In this document: piece after piece, positions 1 to 8,365 of the stretch | Layout of the letters: every line of letters starts with the position of its first letter | Numbering within the stretch: the first letter of the stretch is position 1 | NCBI RefSeq assembly: GCF_037113415.1 | Contig: NZ_CP146608.1 | Span: 248,001 to 312,000, forward strand | DNA: 64,000 nt | Reading direction: 5' to 3' | From: Devosia sp. XK-2 | GTDB taxonomy: Bacteria > Pseudomonadota > Alphaproteobacteria > Rhizobiales > Devosiaceae | Notes under the pieces: model-generated | What the model was told of the DNA's origin: nothing | Database searches by the model: none | The model's input: only the letters and a program-made list of their open reading frames with translations | Program-made: the position numbers and the translations under genes

Positions 1-682
1 CGTCCATGCCGAAGAGGCGGCCGTGGTCGATGGCGAGCTGGGCCGAGTCAGCGGCGGACTCGCCACCCATGATGGCGTGGCCAAAATCGAGCAGGATGCC
101 GACATTGGGCAGGCCGATCTTTTCTATGCCCAGAATGGTGCGGGCAACCGAGCCAAAGCTCATGCGCACCCGCGGCTCACGCGGCTTGTATTCGATGACA
201 AATTTGAGGTCGGGGTTTTCGCTCGCGAGCTGGCCGACGCCATCGAGCGAACGCTGCCACTGCGTCGAATAGTCAACCTGGAAGGGATAGTCCCATCCGT
301 CCTGGCCGGGCCAAAGCTTAACGTAATCGGCCCCATGGAAGCGGACAACGTCGCAGGCCGCAGTGATCAGTTCATGGGCCTTGCGGCGAATGCCGGCATC
401 GGGATTGGTGAAGGCGCCCTTGATGAAATCGCGGGTGTAGATTTCGGGCGTAATGCCGATGACGCCAAGCTTGTTGCGATCCAACGCTTCCTTGATCTGA
501 ATATCCGAGAACTCGCCGCCGAAATAGGGCCAGTTGAGATCGACGACGGAGAGGTCCTTAACCTGACCGGCCAGATCGATGGCTTCGATGATGTTGCGCG
601 GCGTGCCGTAGCCGTCGGTCGCGTAGCGGTCGAGATAGGTGGCAAAGTGCCAGATGCCAGCACCGAAGCGTGGGGTTGTCAT
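1..682 (-). CDS. Sugar isomerase/epimerase, xylose-isomerase-like TIM barrel (3'-truncated by window edge)
   Basis: The protein starts MTTPRFGAGIWHF and 227 codons are visible before the window edge cuts off the C-terminus. A GGAGG lies just upstream of the ATG. The fold is recognisable as an AP-endonuclease-2/xylose-isomerase-like TIM barrel: a strand-ending Glu in FVIEYKPREPR and a later DFGHA, where this family places metal-binding Glu, Asp and His. It is the last gene of an operon with an FGGY kinase and a split transketolase, so an aldose-ketose isomerase role (for example D-apiose to D-apulose) fits. That substrate is inferred from neighbours only; other pentoses or tetroses are possible. 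Confidence 0.8.
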   Translation of the reverse strand, partial: MTTPRFGAGIWHFATYLDRYATDGYGTPRNIIEAIDLAGQVKDLSVVDLNWPYFGGEFSDIQIKEALDRNKLGVIGITPEIYTRDFIKGAFTNPDAGIRRKAHELITAACDVVRFHGADYVKLWPGQDGWDYPFQVDYSTQWQRSLDGVGQLASENPDLKFVIEYKPREPRVRMSFGSVARTILGIEKIGLPNVGILLDFGHAIMGGESAADSAQLAIDHGRLFGMD

Positions 683-699
683 GGGGTTCCTCCAGAAGT

Positions 700-2169
700 C
701 TATTGATCTGTTGCGAGCGTCTGGGTCACAGCGGACTGCCAGCGCTGGAGATGCGTTTTGCGCATGGATTCAGGCATTGTCGGCGTAAAGTGGTCGGCGG
801 CGGGGACGCCCGGCATAGTGATGCCGAGCGAGGAAAATGCGAGCGCGGCGGCACCCAGAGCGCTGACCTCGGCGGCTGCTGCGGTGACGACCGGGCGGCC
901 CAGAATGCCAGCCTGGAACCCCATGATGAACGGATTTCTCGAGGCACCACCATCGGCCCGTAATTCACCGAGCGGCGAAGCCATGTCCGCCTCCATGGCG
1001 GCATAGACATCGCTCACCTGAAAGGCGATGGCTTCGAGCGCAGCGCGCGCCAGATGGGCTGGCTTGGTGCCGAGCGAGAGGCCAGTGATTGTGCCGCGAG
1101 CATCGGCTCGCCAATAGGGGGCGCCCAGGCCGACAAGGGCAGGTACGAAAGCAACACCATTGCTGTCCGTAACAGTTTCAGCGAGCGCCGAAAGGGCGGC
1201 TGCGTCGGACAATCCCAACAACTCGGCGGCGAAGGCTGCCGTTTGACCTGAGACAGAAATATTGCCTTCAAGCGCGTGTTGCACCATGCCCTGTTGGCTC
1301 CAGGCGATGGTCGAAGACAGGCCATGGGTCGAGCGCACACGCTCTGGCGTCAGCGCCAAGAGCGACGTGCCGGTGCCGTAGGTGGCCTTGACCGTACCGG
1401 GCGTGCGGACGCCATGGCCGAAAAGCGCGGCGTGAGAATCCCCGATCATGGCGAGGATCGGTGTGCCAGCAGGGAGGGACGTAGCGCCGGCTGCCGTAAC
1501 GCCAAACCGTGTATCGGAGGACTTAACCTCAGCCAGCATGGTTTGGGGCACGTCGAACAGGGCGCAGAGATCGGCATCCCAACTCAGCGTCTCGGTATTG
1601 AAGAGCTGAGTGCGTGAGGCATTTGAGTGGTCCGTGGCGTGAACGCCTCCGCCGGTCAGGCTCCAGAGCAGCCAGCTGTCGACTGTGCCAGCGCGGAGTT
1701 CGCCCTTTTGGGCCCGCATGCGGGCGCCGGGGACATTGTCGAGCAACCAGGCGATTTTGGCGGCGGGAAAGAGAGGGTCGAGCGCCAGGCCCGTCTTGGC
1801 CTCGATCGTGTCGGCGTGACCATCATTGCGCAGGGCGTCGCATTTGGGGGCGGAACGGCGACATTGCCAGATGACAACGGGGCCGATGGGTTCACCCGAT
1901 GCTGCGTCCCAGACAAGGATCGACTCGCGCTGGTTGGAAATGCCGATACCGGCGACCCGGGCGTCGCCGGCCTTGGCGACGACCTCAGCAATGACCGTTT
2001 TGACCCCGTCGATCAGCGCGGTTGCAGATTGCTCAGCCCATCCGGGTTGGGGATAGGTGACGACATTGGGCACGGAAGCCTGATGACATACGCGGCCTGA
2101 GGCGTCCACCAGGAGAGCCTTGGTGTTGGTGGTGCCCTGATCGATGGCGAGAATCAGCTCGCTGGTCAT
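700..2169 (-). CDS. FGGY-family carbohydrate kinase (apulose-kinase-like candidate)
   Basis: This 489-residue protein opens with the FGGY/glycerol-kinase ATPase motif AIDQGTTNTK and has the glycerol-kinase-like signatures ISNQRES, GVAFVPALVGLGAPYW and the C-terminal ELRADGGASRNPF nucleotide-binding segment. The length is normal for the family. Its start overlaps the stop of the upstream transketolase subunit by four bases (ATGA), showing translational coupling. In the described D-apiose pathway a kinase of this family phosphorylates D-apulose before a split transketolase cleaves it, and the order here matches. Glycerol, erythrulose or another ketose cannot be excluded. Family call firm, substrate inferred. 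Confidence 0.88.
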   Translation of the reverse strand: MTSELILAIDQGTTNTKALLVDASGRVCHQASVPNVVTYPQPGWAEQSATALIDGVKTVIAEVVAKAGDARVAGIGISNQRESILVWDAASGEPIGPVVIWQCRRSAPKCDALRNDGHADTIEAKTGLALDPLFPAAKIAWLLDNVPGARMRAQKGELRAGTVDSWLLWSLTGGGVHATDHSNASRTQLFNTETLSWDADLCALFDVPQTMLAEVKSSDTRFGVTAAGATSLPAGTPILAMIGDSHAALFGHGVRTPGTVKATYGTGTSLLALTPERVRSTHGLSSTIAWSQQGMVQHALEGNISVSGQTAAFAAELLGLSDAAALSALAETVTDSNGVAFVPALVGLGAPYWRADARGTITGLSLGTKPAHLARAALEAIAFQVSDVYAAMEADMASPLGELRADGGASRNPFIMGFQAGILGRPVVTAAAAEVSALGAAALAFSSLGITMPGVPAADHFTPTMPESMRKTHLQRWQSAVTQTLATDQ

Positions 2170-3125
2170 TTTTTGCGCGCGATGGTCTGGCGGACGGCCT
2201 CGGCAATGCCGGTCTCGTTAAGCCCAAAGTGATCAAACAGCCATTCAGCCGAGCCGGTTGGCACAAAGCCGGGAAACCCAAGTATGCGCATCGGAACTGG
2301 ATTGGTGGTGGACACCATTTCGGCGACAGCGCCGCCCAACCCGCCGCGCACGGAATGTTCCTCCACGGTGACAATGGCGCCAGTCTCCGCGGCGGCGGCA
2401 ATGGCGGCCTCGTCAAGCGGATTGACGGTGGCCATATTGACGACGCGCGCAGCAACGCCTTCGGCGGACAGCGCTTTGGCAGCAGCGATGGCGCGATGCA
2501 CCATTGTGCCATTGGCGATGATCGTCGCGTCGGTGCCCTGAATCAGGGTCTCGGCCTTGCCGATTTCGAAGACGGCCCCTTCAGGGCGCTCAAGGACAGG
2601 GACGGCCATGCGGCTGACGCGGACAAAAACCGGACCCTCATAGACCGCCGCAGCCTTGATAGCCTCGGCGGTTTGCCAGGGATCGGCCGGAACAATCAGC
2701 TTCATATTATTGAAAAGCCGGAGCCATGCGAGATCTTCAATGGAGTGATGGGTCGGTCCCAGTTCGCCATAGGCGACGCCGGAGGATTGGCCAATCAGTT
2801 TCACATTGACATTGGAATAGGCGATGTCGGCCTTGACCTGCTCCAGCGCCCTGCCGGTGATAAAGCACGAGGCCGCCGAGACAAAGGGCACTTTGCCACC
2901 ATTGGCCAGACCTGCGCCAACGGCGACCAGGGTCTGTTCGGCAATGCCCACATTGACCATGCGGTCAGGAAATTTAGTGCGGAAGCCGCCGAGCTTGGAC
3001 GAGCCGACGCTGTCGCTGACAACTGTGACAATGCGCGGATCGGCTTCGGCCAGGGCCTCAATGGTGGTGGCAAAGCTGTCTCGGCAGTCAAACAGTCCGC
3101 TTTTGGAAGGGGCGGCAGCGCTCAT
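2166..3125 (-). CDS. Transketolase-like C-terminal subunit (apulose-4-phosphate transketolase subunit B candidate)
   Basis: This 319-residue protein is the pyrimidine-binding plus C-terminal half of a split transketolase. Residues near 30-200 carry the Pyr-domain pattern (IVTVVSDSVGSS, NVGIAEQTLVAVGAGLA, where the Glu of GIAEQ is the catalytic TPP-activating glutamate, then GPTHHSIEDLAWLR). The last ~120 residues form the transketolase C domain (ATIIANGTMVHRA, VTVEEHSVRGGLGG). It shares one base with the preceding N-terminal subunit gene, as expected for an obligate heterodimer. Split transketolases next to an FGGY kinase and an isomerase are the hallmark of the D-apulose-4-phosphate branch of apiose catabolism; the substrate is inference. 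Confidence 0.88.
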   Translation of the reverse strand: MSAAAPSKSGLFDCRDSFATTIEALAEADPRIVTVVSDSVGSSKLGGFRTKFPDRMVNVGIAEQTLVAVGAGLANGGKVPFVSAASCFITGRALEQVKADIAYSNVNVKLIGQSSGVAYGELGPTHHSIEDLAWLRLFNNMKLIVPADPWQTAEAIKAAAVYEGPVFVRVSRMAVPVLERPEGAVFEIGKAETLIQGTDATIIANGTMVHRAIAAAKALSAEGVAARVVNMATVNPLDEAAIAAAAETGAIVTVEEHSVRGGLGGAVAEMVSTTNPVPMRILGFPGFVPTGSAEWLFDHFGLNETGIAEAVRQTIARKK

Positions 3126-3964
3126 CAGACCAATTCCCGCATGGCTTGTTCATATTGCTCCTTGTTGGGCACGCCATGATGCCAGGCGACATTGTCATGC
3201 ATGAAGCTGACGCCCTTGCCCTTGAAGGTGTTGGCGACAATGCAAAGCGGCTTGCCACGACCTTTGGGCGAAGTCGTCAGCACATCAAGCAATTGCTGGT
3301 GGTCATGACCATCGACGACTTCAACGTGCCAGCCGAAGGCGCGCCATTTGTCATCGAGCGGGTCGAGCGAGGCGGTGTCTTCAGTGCGCGCGCCTTGCTG
3401 CAGGCGGTTGCGATCGATGATGAGGGTCAGGTTTTCGAGCTTACGATGGCCTGCCGTCAGCGCTGCTTCCCAATTGCTGCCTTCCTGGAGTTCGCCGTCG
3501 CCGGTAAGAACAAAGGTACGGAAATCCGCGTTATCGATCTGCCCGGCAATGGCAATGCCGGTCGCAACCGGCAGGCCGTGGCCGAGCGGCCCGGTATTGG
3601 TCTCCACGCCTGGCAGATAATTCCTGTTGGGGTGGCCATTGAGCAGGGATTGCGGCTTCATATAGGTCTTGAGGTCCGCCTCAGGGAAATATCCTGCGGC
3701 GGCGAGAACCGCGTAGAAGGCGCCTGTGCAATGGCCTTTGCTCATCACGAAGCGATCCCGGCCAGGGTCGCGCGCATTCGCCGGATCGTAGCGCATAACG
3801 CCGAAATAGAGCGTGGCCAGAATGTCGGCGGCGCTAAAATCGCCGCCGGGATGGCCCTGTTGAGCCTCATAGACCATCTGAAAGCTGCGCCGCCGAATCC
3901 AGAGGGCGCGTGTCCGGATTTCTGCGACAAGGTCATTGCGCAAATTCGATGCGGGCGAAGACAA
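3125..3964 (-). CDS. Transketolase-like N-terminal (TPP-binding) subunit (apulose-4-phosphate transketolase subunit A candidate)
   Basis: This is the TPP/pyrophosphate-binding half. It contains the transketolase entry motif QMVYEAQQGHPGGDFSAADI, SKGHCTGAFYAVLA, NTGPLGHGLPVATGIA and the TPP motif GDGELQEGSNWEAA...LIIDRN. The open frame runs up to 4180, but that extension lacks family character. A GGGAGG followed five bases later by TTG at 3964 gives MSSPASNLRNDL and a 279-residue protein, the normal size for such subunits, so I place the start there. It heads the operon and partners the next gene; both halves are needed for one active site. Confidence 0.87.
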   Translation of the reverse strand: MSSPASNLRNDLVAEIRTRALWIRRRSFQMVYEAQQGHPGGDFSAADILATLYFGVMRYDPANARDPGRDRFVMSKGHCTGAFYAVLAAAGYFPEADLKTYMKPQSLLNGHPNRNYLPGVETNTGPLGHGLPVATGIAIAGQIDNADFRTFVLTGDGELQEGSNWEAALTAGHRKLENLTLIIDRNRLQQGARTEDTASLDPLDDKWRAFGWHVEVVDGHDHQQLLDVLTTSPKGRGKPLCIVANTFKGKGVSFMHDNVAWHHGVPNKEQYEQAMRELV

Positions 3965-4088
3965 TTCTACCTCCCAGGCCGCGTTTATACTGTCAGGCCG
4001 CGTTTTCGCGGTCCTGGCGAGCCGGTTCACAGGGGTGCTGGTTCCCAATGCAGGTGAGCCGCCTCCCTTATCGTATGCAGTGCTACAG

Positions 4089-4127
4089 TGCGATTTGCTT
4101 TCGTGCAATAAGGAAAATTTGCGATTT
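4089..4127. promoter_or_regulatory. Direct repeats in the divergent promoter region, candidate DeoR operator
   Basis: The octamer TGCGATTT occurs at 4089-4096 and again at 4120-4127, 31 bp apart (about three helical turns), in the ~300 bp gap between the transketolase operon and the divergent DeoR gene. DeoR-family repressors commonly bind direct repeats placed in phase. No binding data; inferred from position and spacing. Confidence 0.3.
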
Positions 4128-4260
4128 CTGCGTTTTGCTGCGCTGACAGGTTTCGGGTGTGGCGCATTTTTTGACGACAATCCTTTGGGGAGGCACTATG
4201 TCTTTGGTCTGGGTTGGCCGCGGATTGGGTTGACCGACAGCTGTGCTGAGTGGAGCAAAT

Positions 4261-5088
4261 ATGCAGAAGACGAGGGGTTCACGGCGTCGTGGGGCGATTG
4301 AGGGTGCTGCTGGTCAGCCGCAATTGCTGGCGGAGCCGAGGCGTATGCGCATCCTGGAATGGCTACAGGAAGAGGGGAGTGCGCGGGTGCGCGACCTCTC
4401 CAGTGCCTTCGCGGTCTCGGAGGCGACTATCCGGCAGGATCTCGAGCGTCTGGACGCGGACGGCTATATTACCCGCGAGCATGGTGGCGCCTATCTGCGC
4501 TCGATTCCGCAGCAGGTGCAGTCCATGTCGCTGCAGCATGTGCAGAATATGGACAAGAAGCGCGCCATAGGTGAGGCCGCGGCTGCATTGGTGTCCGACC
4601 ATGACACGCTGATTATCGATTCTGGCACCACGACCACGCAATTCGCGGAAAATATTAAGTCTCGGCAAGAGCTTAATATAATCACCAATGCCCTGAATAT
4701 CGCGCTCATACTGGGCGCGAGTCCGACCAATACGGTACATATGCCGGCCGGGCAGTTCAAAGCGCCAACTCTCTCGTTGAGCGGAGAAAAGTCGGTCGAG
4801 TTCTTTGTCGGCATCTATGCCCAAAAGCTCTTCCTGGCGACGGCCGGCGTCTCGTTCGATGTCGGGCTGACTTATCCCGCTATCGGGGACATTTATGTCA
4901 AGCGCGCCATGGTGAAGGCGGCGTCACATGTCTATCTGCTCGCAGATTCCACCAAGATTGGGCGGGTATCCTTCTCTGCGCTGGGCGGGGTGGAGATGGT
5001 CCACACGCTGATTACCGATGAGGGGATATCGGACAAGGATCGAGCGGAATTTGAAAGGCGCGGTGTTGACGTGATTGTGGCGCGCTAG
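4261..5088 (+). CDS. DeoR/GlpR-family transcriptional regulator
   Basis: This 275-residue regulator has an N-terminal DeoR winged helix (RILEWLQEEGSARVRDLSSAF, then SEATIRQDLERLDADGYITREHGGA) and a C-terminal sugar-phosphate sensor (LIIDSGTTTTQFAENI, TNALNIALIL, LLADSTKIGRVSF). A GTG at 4243 is possible, but ATG 4261 has GGAG five bases upstream and is preferred. It is divergent from the transketolase/kinase operon and lies just upstream of the oligosaccharide ABC operon, so it could control both. DeoR proteins usually respond to phosphorylated sugar intermediates; here that could be the kinase product. Effector inferred. Confidence 0.92.
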   Translation: MQKTRGSRRRGAIEGAAGQPQLLAEPRRMRILEWLQEEGSARVRDLSSAFAVSEATIRQDLERLDADGYITREHGGAYLRSIPQQVQSMSLQHVQNMDKKRAIGEAAAALVSDHDTLIIDSGTTTTQFAENIKSRQELNIITNALNIALILGASPTNTVHMPAGQFKAPTLSLSGEKSVEFFVGIYAQKLFLATAGVSFDVGLTYPAIGDIYVKRAMVKAASHVYLLADSTKIGRVSFSALGGVEMVHTLITDEGISDKDRAEFERRGVDVIVAR

Positions 5089-5135
5089 CTTGCGCGAATT
5101 TAGTCACCTGCCTCTCATTGTCGTTGAAAAGTGCA

Positions 5136-5164
5136 TTGACAACAATTCCACTCACACCTAATCG
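5136..5164 (+). promoter_or_regulatory. Possible sigma-70 promoter upstream of the ABC/glycosidase operon
   Basis: A consensus TTGACA at 5136-5141 is followed after 17 bp by TAATCG, a weak -10. It lies in the 282-bp gap between the DeoR gene and the substrate-binding-protein gene. The -10 match is poor, so confidence is low. Confidence 0.25.
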
Positions 5165-5275
5165 TTAGAAATCGCAAGAAATCGAAAGTAGCAATACGAG
5201 CTTGCGACCGCTGCGAGAGCAGTTGGGAGGATTTGGACGTTTGTGAATTGCTTAAGTCGTGCCTGAGCGTGGGCT

Positions 5276-5306
5276 TGGGCGTGAGCCTGAAAGCACGCCC
5301 ATTTTT
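5276..5306 (+). terminator. Rho-independent terminator or leader attenuator
   Basis: TGGGCGTG (5276-5283) pairs with CACGCCCA (5294-5301) and is followed by TTTTT. It lies 188 bases after the DeoR stop and 65 bases before the substrate-binding-protein start. It either ends the DeoR transcript or, if the operon promoter is upstream of it, acts as an attenuator in the leader. Confidence 0.55.
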
Positions 5307-5370
5307 CCCATTTGCCTCGTCTATCGAGGGTCGGCCGGCCATTGCGCGGCGACCGGTGTAGGAGGGAAAA

Positions 5371-7287
5371 ATGGTTCGGTTTGGCCGTACTTTGATGGCG
5401 TCCATGTTGGGTGCCTTGATAACAACGACTGCCTTCGCGCAGACTATGACCGACGTGGGCACGCCACGAAACGAAACACTGATCGTGCAGACCTTTGACG
5501 GCAAGGCGTCAAACCCTGATGCGCAGAACCCGCTCAATCAATACGCCATCTGGCGTGGTTTCCGCGAATTGGGTTGGAGCTTCCTTTGGGAAATGGATAC
5601 CGCAACCGGTGAATCCTATCCCGAGCTGGCCGCCGGTCCGGTCGAAGTGCTCAATGACGAGCACACTCAGTTCCGCATCAAGATTCGTCCGGGCGTCTAT
5701 TGGAGTGACGGTGTCGAGTTCACCGTCGACGACCTGATCTATACGCTCGACACGTCCTTCAAATACAAGGACAAGCTGACCTTCGTCGCCCGTACCGTGA
5801 ACTACATCAAGGAAGGCAGCTGGAAAAAGGTCGACGACTATACGCTCGATATCGAGACGCAGTCGCCTGCCTATGACTTCCAGACTGTGATGGGCGTTTA
5901 TACCTGGGGCTCGCTCTTCGTGCCGGTGCCCAAGCACGTCTTTGAACCGCTTGGCGACGACGTCGTCACCTTCAAGAACGCACCCGCCGTTACCCTCGGG
6001 CCCTACAAGATCAAGGAATTCGATCCCAACGGCTTCTGGCAGCTTTGGGAACTGCGCGAGGACTGGGAGCGCTCTGGTTGGGGCAATTCCGGCGAACCCA
6101 AGGCGAAATACGTTCTCTACAAGGACTTTGGCGCCGAAGAGACCCGCGCCCTGGCCTTCGTTCAGAACCAGTATGACGTCGATACGTTCATGAGCCCGGA
6201 TTCGATCGCTGCTGCCAAGTCGCGTAACCCGGCCATCGAGACCTTTTCGCCGACTTTGCCCTATCACGATATGAATGATGCCTGCTCCTACGGCATCTAT
6301 TTCAATCAGTTGAAGGCGCCGTATGACGAGGCGGCGGTGCGCTGGGCGCTGGCCTTGAGCATCGACATGCAGACCGTCGGCATCAGTGCGGTCAGTGGCC
6401 AGTTCAAGGCATCGGCCCTGCCCATGGCCGACACACCGATCACCTCGCCGGTCTTCTACGAGCCGCTGGATGACTTCCTCAACAATCTGACGCTTGAAGA
6501 CGGCTACAAGCCGTTCAATCCGAATTTTGGCGCGGAACTGATCGAAAAGCTGCAGGCCCAGGGTACGCCTGAATCCGAGATTCCGACCGGGGATGCGGTC
6601 AAGCAAAGCTTTGGTGCAGGCTGGTGGAAATATGATCCGGTCGAAGCCGAGAGCCTGCTGGCTTCGGTGGGGATCACCAAGGGTTCGGACGGCTTCTATA
6701 CCAAGCCCGATGGTTCGCCATGGATGCTCGACTTTGTCATTCCGGGTGACTGGAACAAGGTCATGCAGCGGACCGGTTTTTCGATCGCCGATAGCTGGCG
6801 CAAGGCCGGGTTCAACGTCAATGCGCGTCAGGTCGACAATGGTGAGTTTGCTACGGTGCAGAACACCAATGCCCGCCTCGACCTGATGGTGAACTGGTCA
6901 AGCTCGTGTACCTACAACTCCAACTGGTTCAATAGCTGGGCCTCGTTCTCCGATGCCGAGGCCTATAACCAGCCGGCGGACTCCAACACCGCGATCCAGG
7001 GCAACTATATCCGCGTCACCGATCCAGAAATCTTCAAGATCGTTGCGGACAGCAAGACCATGGAGATCGGTTCCGAGCCCTTCGTGGAGAATGGTCGGGA
7101 GATCGCGATGAAGCTGACGGAAGGCATGCAGCTCATCAATCTGATGAATATTCCGACCACGATCCCGACCAACAATACCTATTGGACCAACTTCCCCAAG
7201 CAGTCCAACTTCTACGCCGCGCCCTACACCTGGTGGAGCTCGTTCAAGAAGACACTGCTGAACATCGAGCCGACCGGCAAGGAATAA
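5371..7287 (+). CDS. ABC transporter substrate-binding protein, family 5 (oligosaccharide/peptide type)
   Basis: This 638-residue protein starts behind a clear GGAGGG and has a Sec signal peptide (about residues 1-23, ending TTTAFA before Q). The mature part has the SBP_bac_5 pattern: an early PLNQYAIWRGF region, then FRIKIRPGVYWSDGVEFTVDDLIYTL, characteristic of Dpp/Opp-type binding proteins. Several proteobacterial and thermophile family-5 proteins bind oligosaccharides rather than peptides. With two glycoside hydrolases in the same operon, a glycoside ligand is more likely than a peptide. It delivers ligand to the two permeases that follow. Confidence 0.9.
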   Translation: MVRFGRTLMASMLGALITTTAFAQTMTDVGTPRNETLIVQTFDGKASNPDAQNPLNQYAIWRGFRELGWSFLWEMDTATGESYPELAAGPVEVLNDEHTQFRIKIRPGVYWSDGVEFTVDDLIYTLDTSFKYKDKLTFVARTVNYIKEGSWKKVDDYTLDIETQSPAYDFQTVMGVYTWGSLFVPVPKHVFEPLGDDVVTFKNAPAVTLGPYKIKEFDPNGFWQLWELREDWERSGWGNSGEPKAKYVLYKDFGAEETRALAFVQNQYDVDTFMSPDSIAAAKSRNPAIETFSPTLPYHDMNDACSYGIYFNQLKAPYDEAAVRWALALSIDMQTVGISAVSGQFKASALPMADTPITSPVFYEPLDDFLNNLTLEDGYKPFNPNFGAELIEKLQAQGTPESEIPTGDAVKQSFGAGWWKYDPVEAESLLASVGITKGSDGFYTKPDGSPWMLDFVIPGDWNKVMQRTGFSIADSWRKAGFNVNARQVDNGEFATVQNTNARLDLMVNWSSSCTYNSNWFNSWASFSDAEAYNQPADSNTAIQGNYIRVTDPEIFKIVADSKTMEIGSEPFVENGREIAMKLTEGMQLINLMNIPTTIPTNNTYWTNFPKQSNFYAAPYTWWSSFKKTLLNIEPTGKE

Positions 7288-7307
7288 GCTCGAGCCAAAG
7301 TCCAGTT

Positions 7308-7331
7308 GGGGCGGCGCCCACGTGCCGCCCC
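7308..7331 (+). other. Intercistronic stem-loop after the binding-protein gene
   Basis: GGGGCGGC (7308-7315) pairs perfectly with GCCGCCCC (7324-7331) in the 73-bp gap between the binding protein and the first permease. Such stems commonly protect the upstream message and let binding protein exceed permease; no T-run follows. Confidence 0.5.
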
Positions 7332-7360
7332 GCACACTCCAACTTCAAGGGTGAAATGCG

Positions 7361-8365
7361 ATGATCGGTGTGCTGCAGTATGTGGCCAAACGCGTCGGCC
7401 TCTACCTCGTGGTGCTGTTTATCGGCCTGACCATCACGTTCTTCCTGCCTCGACTAATGCCGACCAATCCGATCGACGGATATATCGGGCAGATCCAGGC
7501 GCGCGCTTCTGGTGCGCTCACCGCGGAGGCCATTGCCAGTCTGCGCGAAAATCTTGAGGTGCTCTATGGCCTGAAGGGGGATCTGTTCACCCAGTATGTG
7601 TCCTATCTCGAACGCGTCGTCTTGCGCTTCGACTTTGGCCCGTCCTTCTCCTTCTATCCACAACCGGTCTCGCAGATCATCTTTGGCGCGGTACCCTACA
7701 CTTTGGGCCTGCTGCTCTGCTCCACCACTATCGCGTGGATTCTGGGCAATCTGGTGGGCCTGGTGGCGGGGTATTTTCACACCAAGCGCGCCGCCAGCGT
7801 GCTCGAGATTGTCGGCATCCTGCTCTATCCGATCCCCTATTACATCCTGGCGGTGACGGTGATCCTGATGCTGAGCTATGTGATCCCCATCTTCCCGTTA
7901 TCGCCTAGCTTCCCGGTGGGGGAGATGACGCCGCAAAAATTCGGCATGATCATCTACAATTCGCTACTACCCGCCATCACCCTGATCCTGGCCGGGTTTG
8001 GCTGGAACATCCTCTCGATGAAGGCGCTGGCCGTCTCCACCACAGAGGAGCCCTATGTCACCTATGCCCGCCTCAAGGGTACATCGAATGGCACGCGCAT
8101 GCTGCGCTATGTGTTCCGCAATGCCATGCTGCCGCAGGTGACCGCGCTGGCGCTGTCGCTGGGCACGATCTTCAATGGCGCGCTGCTGACCGAGATGCTG
8201 TTCTCCTATCCCGGCGTAGGCCTGATCATGCGCACGGCCGCGTCGAGCGGCGACTACAACGTGCTCTATGGCGCCATCACCATCTCGATTATCGCCGTCG
8301 CCACCGCCGGCCTCATCATCGACCTCATCTATCCCCTTATCGACCCCCGGATCCGTCACAAATGA
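7361..8365 (+). CDS. ABC transporter permease, DppB/OppB type
   Basis: This 334-residue inner-membrane protein has about six membrane segments. An N-terminal anchor (RVGLYLVVLFIGLTITFFLPRLMP) is followed by a large periplasmic region, as in DppB/OppB. Near the C-terminus EEPYVTYARLKGTSNGTRMLRYVFRNAMLP is the EAA cytoplasmic loop that docks to the ATPase. It is the first of two permeases and its stop overlaps the next start by four bases (ATGA), so the pair are coupled and form the heterodimeric channel. Confidence 0.92.
   Translation: MIGVLQYVAKRVGLYLVVLFIGLTITFFLPRLMPTNPIDGYIGQIQARASGALTAEAIASLRENLEVLYGLKGDLFTQYVSYLERVVLRFDFGPSFSFYPQPVSQIIFGAVPYTLGLLLCSTTIAWILGNLVGLVAGYFHTKRAASVLEIVGILLYPIPYYILAVTVILMLSYVIPIFPLSPSFPVGEMTPQKFGMIIYNSLLPAITLILAGFGWNILSMKALAVSTTEEPYVTYARLKGTSNGTRMLRYVFRNAMLPQVTALALSLGTIFNGALLTEMLFSYPGVGLIMRTAASSGDYNVLYGAITISIIAVATAGLIIDLIYPLIDPRIRHK

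Noticed and set aside
23..706. 227-codon plus-strand ORF over the first gene
   Set aside because: It is a shadow of the minus-strand TIM-barrel gene, which has family motifs, a GGAGG and operon context; the plus-strand translation has no recognisable domain.
3965..4180. N-terminal extension of the transketolase N subunit
   Set aside because: The extra ~72 residues do not look like a transketolase, and GGGAGG plus TTG at 3964 gives the normal subunit length.
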